Below, in pieces: positions 35,989 to 42,808 of a stretch of 42,808 bases of DNA. The DNA is taken from NCBI GenBank assembly GCA_947626585.1, contig CANQSU010000002.1:1-42808 (forward strand), given 5' to 3'. Under the pieces are notes generated by a model that did no database searches, was not told where the DNA came from, and saw nothing but the letters and a program-made list of their open reading frames with translations. Position numbers and translations under genes: made by a program. This DNA comes from an uncultured Oscillospiraceae bacterium. GTDB taxonomy: Bacteria; Bacillota; Clostridia; Oscillospirales; Oscillospiraceae. Each line of letters starts with the position of its first letter. Position 1 is the first letter of the stretch.

Positions 35989-36855
35989 TTATTTTCTGTA
36001 AAAGAGTATGCCCAAGGTTCCCGGCCCGCAGTGGCAGGAGACGGTGCACCCGGCGCGGGTGTGGATAACCTCCTCAAAGGGCACAAGCTCTCTAACTGTG
36101 CTTTCGGCGATGTCCCGGCACTCCCGGTCAATGCCGGAATCGGTAATGAACACCCGGCGCGTGTCCACGGTGGAGGGGTCGGCCAGCTTATCGCGTATGT
36201 ACGCCTCGATACAGGCGGAGATCTTGCCCCGGTATTTCTTCCCCACGCCCATGGCGCCGTCCTTGACATAGATGCACGGGTGGAGCTTCAGGAGATTTGC
36301 CCCCAGGGCCGTCAGGGCCGTACAACGTCCGCCCCGCCGGAGATAGTCAAGGGTATCCACCACGAAGCTCACGTCCAGTTTTTCCCGCTTTTCATCCAAC
36401 CGGCGCTTGATCTCGGCGGGCTCCATGCCGGTCTCCGCCATATCGCAGGCATCCAGCACCAGATGGCCTATACCGGTGGAAAGGTTTTTGCTGTCCACCA
36501 CGTAGACGTTCCCCAGCTCCTTCGCGGCGATGCATGCGTTCTGATAGCAGGAGGACATCTGTGCGCTTATGGTAAAATGGATGATGGCGTCGCACTCCTT
36601 CAGGAGCTTTCCAAACACATCAATGTAGTCCTGAACGTTAACAGCGGCGGTCGCGCCCAGCTGACCGCAGGACGCTATCTTCTCATAGAGTACGTCTGGC
36701 GTGATGTCCACGCCGTCCCGGTAGATGCCGCCCGCCACTTCCACGGACAGCGGCGTTATGGTGATGTTCCGGCTTGCCACAAGCTCGGGCGAAAGGTCAC
36801 AGGTGCTGTCGGCGGTTATTTTTATCTTCAAAGGTCCAGACCCCCTCTTGATCAT
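35989..36855 (-). CDS. DegV family (fatty-acid-binding) protein
   Basis: KIKITADSTCDLSPELVASRNITITPLSVEVAGGIYRDGVDIT...FTISAQMSSCYQNACIAAKEL...; a TTG at ~36831 with upstream GAGGGGG is a likely real start. Confidence 0.92.
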   Translation of the reverse strand: MIKRGSGPLKIKITADSTCDLSPELVASRNITITPLSVEVAGGIYRDGVDITPDVLYEKIASCGQLGATAAVNVQDYIDVFGKLLKECDAIIHFTISAQMSSCYQNACIAAKELGNVYVVDSKNLSTGIGHLVLDACDMAETGMEPAEIKRRLDEKREKLDVSFVVDTLDYLRRGGRCTALTALGANLLKLHPCIYVKDGAMGVGKKYRGKISACIEAYIRDKLADPSTVDTRRVFITDSGIDRECRDIAESTVRELVPFEEVIHTRAGCTVSCHCGPGTLGILFYRK

Positions 36856-36863
36856 GTACTAAA

Positions 36864-36892
36864 ATTATATTATTTCCGTGCCTCTATGTCAA
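36864..36892 (-). promoter_or_regulatory. Consensus sigmaA promoter of the degV gene
   Basis: Minus strand TTGACA-17 bp-TATAAT. Confidence 0.85.
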
Positions 36893-37118
36893 GAAAAAGG
36901 GCTGGATAATATTTCTGTGTCACTTCCTAAAATGCTCCGACACGTCCGCAAGCTGTTCCCGCATCCGCTTCACCACGGCGGAGGGGCTTTTTATTTCCGT
37001 CTTATACTAATCACCATTTAAAAGCATCAGTATTATTTTGACATTGAGGCGAAAGCATGATAGAATTGCGGATAATAGAAGCCGTATCAAAATCTTTTAG
37101 TAAAGGACCGTGCCTGAA

Positions 37119-37316
37119 ATGATTGCCTGGCTTACTGAAAATATGGCGACCATCCTTGTCGCCGCCGTTCTCATCGCCGTCATTGCCCTGGTGATTGTCG
37201 GGATGATAAAGAATAAAAAGAAAGGTCGAGGCGCCTGCTCCTGCGGCTGCGATTGCGGCGGCTGCCCCCAGGCGGGAACGTGCCGTTCGACCGCCAAAGC
37301 GCCCAAGAACAGGTAA
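37119..37316 (+). CDS. FeoB-associated Cys-rich membrane protein
   Basis: MIAWLTENMATILVAAVLIAVIALVIVGMIKNKKKGRGACSCGCDCGGCPQAGTC; single TM and Cys cluster. Confidence 0.85.
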   Translation: MIAWLTENMATILVAAVLIAVIALVIVGMIKNKKKGRGACSCGCDCGGCPQAGTCRSTAKAPKNR

Positions 37317-37320
37317 TACC

Positions 37321-37368
37321 AAGGAACCTCCAAATAAATCGCCGCGACGATTTATTTGGAGGTTCCTT
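37321..37368. repeat. 21-bp perfect palindromic hairpin
   Basis: AAGGAACCTCCAAATAAATCG-ccgcga-CGATTTATTTGGAGGTTCCTT; a half copy occurs at 42250-42275. Confidence 0.8.
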
Positions 37369-37424
37369 AACATCGATTGGTATAAATTCACTTTGATTGT
37401 ACTTCGGCTTGCTCCGGGCAACCT

Positions 37425-37718
37425 GTGGTTGCCGGATTGGTGGGTCGAATTGGTCGCTATACCGTGGCGGGGCTTTTGGAGGAGCAGGACGCATTGTTTA
37501 CCGGCTGGAATTATTCTCAGGAGTACGACGCGGAGAGCGGGAAGATCCGCGTGCGGATCACTGCCGCTCCCAAAACGCTGACCGAGGGGATGAAGGTAAA
37601 CTTCATCGCCAGGAGCGGCGTGCTGAAGGTGATGGCGGCCGCGGGGGATGACGGGTATGAGCGTATCAACGGGTACTCCCTGGACTACAGCTCCTACGGC
37701 GACTGGTTGACGCCGTAG
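37425..37718 (+). CDS. Hypothetical small protein, possibly a fragment
   Basis: 97-aa ORF from GTG; ...GWNYSQEYDAESGKIRVRITAAPKTLTEGMKVNFIARSGVLKVMAAAGDDGY; followed by a 13-bp inverted repeat at 37748-37780. Confidence 0.45.
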   Translation: MVAGLVGRIGRYTVAGLLEEQDALFTGWNYSQEYDAESGKIRVRITAAPKTLTEGMKVNFIARSGVLKVMAAAGDDGYERINGYSLDYSSYGDWLTP

Positions 37719-37801
37719 GATGAGGAATATAAGCCTTCCGCGCCATAGGGGATCAGCCGGGAATGAACCGGCTGATCCCCGCCTGTCGGGGAGCAGAAAA
37801 A

Positions 37802-37849
37802 GGGGCTGTGAAAAAAGAGCCGTTTCAGGCTTCATTTTTTCACAGCCCC
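37802..37849 (-). terminator. Intrinsic terminator of ybaK
   Basis: GGGGCTGTGAAAAAA/TTTTTTCACAGCCCC stem; minus-strand T-rich tail. Confidence 0.8.
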
Positions 37850-37853
37850 GTAT

Positions 37854-38336
37854 TCAATCCTCGCATATGTCCGCGACAGCCACGGGGATCACGCTTTGCA
37901 GATCCGTAAGGCTCAGCTCCACCTGAAAGCCCACCTTTCCCGCGCTGAAGGTGATCGTATCATAGAGCCGGGCGGTCTCGTCAATGACCGTGACAAACTG
38001 CTTTTTCATGCCAATGGGGGAGCAGCCGCCGTGGATATAGCCGGTGAGGGGCAGGAGTTCCTTCTGCTTTATCATCTCGATGCTCTTCTCCCCCACGGCC
38101 TTCGCGGCTTTCCTGAGGCTCAGCTCACGCTCCACCGGCACCATAAAGACGTAATGTCCGCCGGAGCCGGCCACGGTGACCAGAGTCTTGAACACCGCGT
38201 CCGGGTCGAGGCCCAGAACACGGGCCACGTCGGCGCCGCTGACCGCGCCGGTTTTGGAGTAGTCACGGGCCGTATAGCTGACGCCGTGCTGGTCAAGGAC
38301 GCGCATGACGTTGGTTTTCGGAATCCTGTCCGGCAT
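37854..38336 (-). CDS. ybaK: Cys-tRNA(Pro)/Cys-tRNA(Cys) deacylase
   Basis: KTNVMRVLDQHGVSYTARDYSKTGAVSGADVARVLGLDPDAVFKTLVT...GYIHGGCSPIGMKKQFVTVIDETA. Confidence 0.92.
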   Translation of the reverse strand: MPDRIPKTNVMRVLDQHGVSYTARDYSKTGAVSGADVARVLGLDPDAVFKTLVTVAGSGGHYVFMVPVERELSLRKAAKAVGEKSIEMIKQKELLPLTGYIHGGCSPIGMKKQFVTVIDETARLYDTITFSAGKVGFQVELSLTDLQSVIPVAVADICED

Positions 38337-38337
38337 A

Positions 38338-39216
38338 TCAATAGATGTCCTGGACGACCTTTTCGGGCGGAACCATCAAGCGTTCCGGATGCATCAGGTT
38401 GTGCTTGAGCATCTTCAGCCCCTGAGCGTAGTTGTAGCCGTCGCAGATGCGCTCGTCGGTGACGATGGTGTAGTCCACATACCGCTTCTCCTCCACCTGC
38501 CCGGCCTTGTTCATCTCATAGACCCTGCGCTTTGCGCCGAAGGCGATAAAAATGGGCAGATTGCCGAAGTTGTAGAGGTGATGATAAATGGGCGGGATGC
38601 CCAGGGAACCAATGTCCGTGATGATCATGGAGCCGTGGAAGGGGCTGGCCTCCAGAATGAGCTTGGGGAGGATATGGAAATAATCCAGAAGGCAAAGGAA
38701 ACCCACGAGGAATTTTAAAATAAGCCGGGGGATCTTGACCAGGATCCCCGCCAGATCGCCGGTGGCGGTCTCGGAGCCGTTCTTCACGTGGTCGATGGCG
38801 GCGTTGAGCTTATTGTACACGTCAAAGACCGTGTCGGTGGGCTCAAAGATAACCTTGATGCTGGTCTCCCCGCCGTTTTCCTCCATAGTCTTTTTGACGG
38901 TCATGACCACCTCGATATTCTTCCGCGCGTAGGCCCGCTGGCCGTTTATGTATCGGTTGAGCTGTGGCTTCTGACTGATGGTGCGCACATAGGAGGCGAT
39001 GAACATATGGAGCATCCCCAGACCGGGATAGCCCTCCCGGCGTTTTTCACGCATGAATTTCTCCAACTCGGTTACCTCAACGGAATCGCGGAAATAGTTG
39101 GAGGCGTCGCCCCGGTCGCGCATGACGAAGGCTGTGATGCGCATGTAGGGGGTCATGCCGTGGATGCGGCGGCCCGGTCTGTTTTTCGGGAAGGTGGGAA
39201 CCTTTTCTTTAGCCAT
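38338..39216 (-). CDS. 2-oxoacid dehydrogenase E2 catalytic-domain-like acyltransferase
   Basis: MAKEKVPTFPKNRPGRRIHGMTPYMRI...GSMIITDIGSLGIPPIYHHLYNFGNLPIFIAFG...VDYTIVTDERICDGYNYAQGL. Confidence 0.8.
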   Translation of the reverse strand: MAKEKVPTFPKNRPGRRIHGMTPYMRITAFVMRDRGDASNYFRDSVEVTELEKFMREKRREGYPGLGMLHMFIASYVRTISQKPQLNRYINGQRAYARKNIEVVMTVKKTMEENGGETSIKVIFEPTDTVFDVYNKLNAAIDHVKNGSETATGDLAGILVKIPRLILKFLVGFLCLLDYFHILPKLILEASPFHGSMIITDIGSLGIPPIYHHLYNFGNLPIFIAFGAKRRVYEMNKAGQVEEKRYVDYTIVTDERICDGYNYAQGLKMLKHNLMHPERLMVPPEKVVQDIY

Positions 39217-39377
39217 TTCTACCCCTCGTTTCAGCATAGATATATAAAGTATATATCAATTTAGTGAAAGATGCAACAGGTTTCAAACAAAAAATGATTT
39301 TTTGTAAAGTTTTTATTGAATGCAACAGAGCTATTGAACTCCGTTGCGTTATTTTTATGAACGGGAGGCGAAAACAG

Positions 39378-39480
39378 ATGCCGGGGAAATACCTCAGCCT
39401 CAAAAAGCGGCGCGAAATCGAGAGACTCCGCGCCGGCGACAATAGCCCGACGGAGATTGCCGGCGTTATGGGCATGACTG
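39378..39480 (+). pseudogene. Truncated helix-turn-helix fragment (IS30/phage-terminase-like N-terminus)
   Basis: MPGKYLSLKKRREIERLRAGDNSPTEIAGVMGM then sequence unrelated to an HTH protein. Confidence 0.5.
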
Positions 39481-39570
39481 CTTGCTCACCGCCTGGGCCA
39501 ACCGCTCCGGGGTCACCTGACACGCCTCACGCAGTTTCTTTATGTTCCGACCGAGATTTGTTTCCATCAT
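39466..39570 (-). pseudogene. Truncated XRE-type helix-turn-helix N-terminus
   Basis: MMETNLGRNIKKLREACQVTPERLAQAVSKQSCP* on the minus strand. Confidence 0.5.
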
Positions 39571-39779
39571 ACTATCTTCCATTCTCATTTTCGGGCCCGT
39601 GATGCCATTATAGCGTGTTTTCCCGGCGCTTCCATAACCCTGCCGGTAACTGTGATCCTCCTCAAGGTTAAAAAATGAGCCGCACTGAAGTGCGGCCCAT
39701 ACGGAAAACGGTTCGATTTACAGATGGGCAGCAAAAGAGACAATGCCTGTTGGGGTTTCTATTGCGGCGGAATAAGCGA

Positions 39780-40961
39780 TTAAAGCTCCTGCCCGGAATT
39801 TTCCCCGCGTCGCTCGGCGTCATAGGTGTCCAGAAAGTGGTGTTTCACGCCGTCGCTCTTGTAGGAAATGACCGCGTCCAGGCACACGTTTTCCATACTG
39901 CGGAAGATACTGCTCTCCACCTGAGGGTTGTCCTCCTTCAGGCGGGCGATCAGGCGCTTGATCTCGGCGCGCTTGGAGCCCTGTTCCGTGCCGCCGCAGG
40001 ACGCGCAGCTCTCCGTCAGGCGGCAGGCACACTGGATGAAATGGAGACCGTTGTAGTTCCGCCAGCGGATGATGTCCGCCTCGCGGATGAGATACAGGGG
40101 TCTGATAAGCTCCATGCCGGGGAAATTTTTGCTGTGCAGCTTTGGCATCATGGTCTGGATCTGGCCGCCGTAAAGCATGCTCATCAACGTCGTCTCAATG
40201 ACGTCGTCAAAGTGGTGCCCCAGGGCGATCTTGTTGCATTTAAGCTCCCGGGCCTTGCTGTAGAGATACCCCCGCCGCATGCGCGCGCAGAGATAGCAGG
40301 GGGAGCCGCTTTGCCCCGCCACAATGTCGAATATCTCCGTCCGAAAGGTCTGGATGGGGATGCCCAGGAGCTTCGCGTTTTCCGTGACGGCCCGGTAGTT
40401 AGCCTCATTGTAGCCGGGATCCATGACCAGAAAGACGGCCTCAAAGTTCCTCTCGCCGTGCAGGAGAAGCTCCTGAATGAGCTTTGCCATCAGCATGGAG
40501 TCCTTGCCGCCGGAGATGCAGACCGCGATCCTGTCCCCCGGTTCGATAAGCTTATACACGTTCAGCGCCTTGGTGAAGGGGCCCCACAGCTCCTTGCGGT
40601 AAGTCTTGATGATGCTTCTCTCGGCCTTTCTCCGCCGCTCCTCCGCGGTCCCCTCGTTTGCGGCCATAGCGTCCATCTCCCGCAGAAGCCAGCCGGTGTA
40701 CCCGCCGCTGACGCTGTACGCCTCACAGCCGAGCCCGGATAACCGGTCGGCCAGTTCCTGTGACTGCCGGCCCATCTGACACATGAGGTACACGGGCACC
40801 GCGGGGCCGGAGGCGAGTGCCGCAGGATCAAGCTCCGTAAGCGGGATGTTCTCGGCGCCGGGGCAGGCGCCTCTCACGAAGCTGTCGCGGCTCCGGATGT
40901 CGATGATCCTCTTTGGGCGCGGGTCCCGCTCCATTTCCTCAAGAGTCCTCTCAATGCTCAT
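39780..40961 (-). CDS. Rhodanese domain fused to TtcA-like PP-loop ATPase (tRNA 2-thiocytidine biosynthesis-like)
   Basis: MSIERTLEEMERDPRPKRIIDIRSRDSFVRGACPGAENIPL (rhodanese) ... GDRIAVCISGGKDSMLMAKLIQELL (SGGKDS PP-loop) ... CYLCARMRRGYLYSKARELKCNKIALGHHFDD. Confidence 0.9.
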   Translation of the reverse strand: MSIERTLEEMERDPRPKRIIDIRSRDSFVRGACPGAENIPLTELDPAALASGPAVPVYLMCQMGRQSQELADRLSGLGCEAYSVSGGYTGWLLREMDAMAANEGTAEERRRKAERSIIKTYRKELWGPFTKALNVYKLIEPGDRIAVCISGGKDSMLMAKLIQELLLHGERNFEAVFLVMDPGYNEANYRAVTENAKLLGIPIQTFRTEIFDIVAGQSGSPCYLCARMRRGYLYSKARELKCNKIALGHHFDDVIETTLMSMLYGGQIQTMMPKLHSKNFPGMELIRPLYLIREADIIRWRNYNGLHFIQCACRLTESCASCGGTEQGSKRAEIKRLIARLKEDNPQVESSIFRSMENVCLDAVISYKSDGVKHHFLDTYDAERRGENSGQEL

Positions 40962-41076
40962 AGTATCATCCTCTTTGCGCTTCATCGGTTTATCTACGTT
41001 GATTATAGTCTTTTCCGCCGATCCCGGCAATAGGTAATCTTCCGATATTGGCGCGGAGGTGGGGGGGAATGGGCGA

Positions 41077-41123
41077 AAAAGAAACCGCTCGGAAAAGCAC
41101 CTCTGCCTTTCCGAACGGTTCTC
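41077..41123 (-). terminator. Intrinsic terminator of the LacI-family gene
   Basis: Minus strand GAACCGTTCGGAAAGGCAGAGGTGCTTTTCCGAGCGGTTTCTTTTT. Confidence 0.8.
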
Positions 41124-41188
41124 ACAACGTCCGTGATTCATACCAATATTTATACTCCGGCGGTCAAATAATCGCCGGAATAATAATG

Positions 41189-42220
41189 TCAGCGGGAGGT
41201 GGAGGCCCTCAGGAGCGGGACGGTGTTGACGTAGGTGGTGCGGTAAGGGCGATCAGGGTTTTCCAGGCGATTCAGGAGGATCTCGGCGGCCAGCCGGCCG
41301 ATGTCGGCGCCGGGGATCTGGGCGGTGGTGAGGGCCGGCTCCACCACAGCGGATTGGGGCGTGCCGTCAAAGCCCGCCACCATGACCCGGCCAGGGATGG
41401 ACACCCCCATCTGCTTAAGGGCGGCCATCACGTGCAGGGCAATGTAGTCGTTGGCGCACATAAGACCGTCAGGCAGCACGGGCATCTTCCGCAGCTTTTC
41501 GATATACCACTCCGGGTCGCTGTATTCCGGCCCGTCCCTGTCCAGGATGCTAAGGTCCCGATCCAGCGTCAGTCCCGCCTTTTCAATGGCCAGATTGAAG
41601 CCGATCCACCGCTCATGAAAGCTGTTGCAGTGGTCCAGATCCCCCACAAAGCCCAGCCGCCAGGCGCCGGACTCAATGATGCGGTTGACCATGGCGATGG
41701 TGCTGGCCACATTCTCCATGGAGATGAGATCGTATTTGAGAAGCGAGGTATTTGCGCCGGTGTAGGCGTCCACAAAAATGGCCGGAATACCCAGACGGCA
41801 TATCATCTCAAGGTAGGGCTTGCTGAAAAGCTCAATGCCCAAAATCCCCGCCGTCTGCTCCAGGGAGATATGGGCGGGGAGGCGGTTCTGGGTAAACTCC
41901 TCCTCCGTCAGCTCGTACATCATAAGCGTATACCCGGCGCGGCTGAGCTGCGCGGCAAAGGCCGGTACAAAGAAGGTGCCGAAGTGGTAATCCGACGGCA
42001 TATGGCTGGTGAAGAGGGCGATATTCTGGTTCCTCGGCTCATCCTTTGCCGGCTCCTCATCGGGGAGCTGACGGTAACCAAGCTCACGGGCTTTCTCCAA
42101 CACTATCTTTCTGGTTGCCTCGGGGACAGTTCCCCTGTCGTTGAAAATCTTTGACACCGTGTTTCTTGACAGTCCGCACGAATCGGCTATGTCCTGCATG
42201 GTGACTCTCTGTAACGCCAT
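41189..42220 (-). CDS. LacI-family transcriptional regulator
   Basis: MALQRVTMQDIADSCGLSRNTVSKIFNDRGTVPEATRKIVLEKARELGYR; periplasmic-binding-like C-terminus. Confidence 0.94.
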   Translation of the reverse strand: MALQRVTMQDIADSCGLSRNTVSKIFNDRGTVPEATRKIVLEKARELGYRQLPDEEPAKDEPRNQNIALFTSHMPSDYHFGTFFVPAFAAQLSRAGYTLMMYELTEEEFTQNRLPAHISLEQTAGILGIELFSKPYLEMICRLGIPAIFVDAYTGANTSLLKYDLISMENVASTIAMVNRIIESGAWRLGFVGDLDHCNSFHERWIGFNLAIEKAGLTLDRDLSILDRDGPEYSDPEWYIEKLRKMPVLPDGLMCANDYIALHVMAALKQMGVSIPGRVMVAGFDGTPQSAVVEPALTTAQIPGADIGRLAAEILLNRLENPDRPYRTTYVNTVPLLRASTSR

Positions 42221-42249
42221 CGCGCCATCCTCCTCAAACCATTTTTTCC

Positions 42250-42275
42250 AGGGAACCTCCGAACAAATCGCCGCG
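42250..42275. repeat. Half copy of the 37321-37368 palindrome
   Basis: AGGGAACCTCCGAACAAATCGCCGCG, 23/26 identical to AAGGAACCTCCAAATAAATCGCCGCG. Confidence 0.7.
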
Positions 42276-42551
42276 CCGACCGGGCGGCATATTTTCCGCC
42301 ATGTTTTACCGGAAAATCTTGAAATGCACAAAGTATTCCCGCGATTTTTTGATTTCACCTGAAAAAGCTCCTCGCGGATCTCGGCGCCTCGATTTCTTCA
42401 GATGCATCCTGATTTTACTATAACATAGGCATATTGAAAAATCAAGATGTGCATTTTGTAAACTTGCACTTTTTTGATTGTTCGTTTTGCACAAATTTTT
42501 GGCGCTGATTTTGGTGAAGTTTACATTTTTGATATTTCCGTAAAAAATTTG

Positions 42552-42580
42552 TTGACATTCTGTAAATTAGGGATTACAAT
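42552..42580 (+). promoter_or_regulatory. Consensus sigmaA promoter of the ABC ATPase gene
   Basis: TTGACA-17 bp-TACAAT. Confidence 0.85.
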
Positions 42581-42677
42581 GCAATTACCAAGTGTAAACG
42601 GGAATGTAAAACCTTGGATTACCATCGAGCGTGTATCAAGCAAAGAGGAAACCATCAAAATAGGGAGGTAAAACACC

Positions 42678-42808
42678 ATGGCAAGCGTAACCCTGAAAGA
42701 CATCAAGAAGGTCTACCCGAACAGCGAAGAGTCCAAGAAGAAGAAAAAGAAGAAGTCCGACGAACCGGAGAAGGAAAAGGCGAATCTCCAGATCACGGAT
42801 GAAGGCGT
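42678..42808 (+). CDS. Sugar ABC transporter ATP-binding protein (UgpC/MsmK/MalK-like), N-terminus, truncated by window end
   Basis: MASVTLKDIKKVYPNSEESKKKKKKKSDEPEKEKANLQITDEG, with GGGAGG upstream; fits the family start with a lysine-rich insertion. Confidence 0.75.
   Translation, partial: MASVTLKDIKKVYPNSEESKKKKKKKSDEPEKEKANLQITDEG

Noticed and set aside
37011-37835. 274-aa minus-strand ORF
   Set aside because: Covers the plus-strand FeoB-associated protein and palindromes; no domain logic, likely spurious.
1-42808. CRISPR arrays, tRNA or rRNA genes
   Set aside because: No regularly spaced repeats, tRNA-like cloverleaf sequence or rRNA sequence noticed on reading; the insertion site is a protein gene, not a tRNA.

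Overview
This looks like a Gram-positive spore-former (Clostridia/Oscillospiraceae-like; inferred, not searched). The main finding is that an apparent spoVT gene (forespore AbrB/GAF transcription factor) is split in two by a ~33.1 kb insertion. Codons 1-33 (MKATGIVRRIDDLGRVVIPKEIRRTLRIRDGDP) lie at 34595-34693 (-), behind a sigmaG/F-like promoter. The other 146 codons (LEIYTEKDGEVIFKKYSP...GEVEYKLAQTVAAFLGKQMEN) lie at 1052-1492 (-), fused in frame to the C-terminus of a large serine recombinase. Both junctions share an exact 14-bp sequence, CGGGTCGCCGTCGC (1493-1506 and 34595-34608). Joining the two element ends in silico gives a 58-bp imperfect palindrome (27-nt arms, 23/27 matching), as expected for a serine-integrase attP. 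Joining the chromosomal flanks restores a 179-codon SpoVT frame. The cargo is almost entirely minus-strand surface-glycan genes: an initiating glycosyltransferase, O-antigen-ligase-like protein, two GDP-heptose gene sets, a ColD-like catalytic-His 3-dehydratase, sugar reductases, several GT4/GT2 enzymes, an ABC-2 permease, and an ABC-ATPase fused to a GT-C-like membrane domain. Three unrelated cargo proteins share one C- or N-terminal beta-sandwich-like module. No conjugation or phage structural genes were seen. The flanks are ordinary chromosome: GH4, DegV, YbaK, E2-like acyltransferase, rhodanese-TtcA fusion, LacI regulator and the start of a UgpC/MsmK-type ATPase. All assignments come from reading the sequence; no searches were run.
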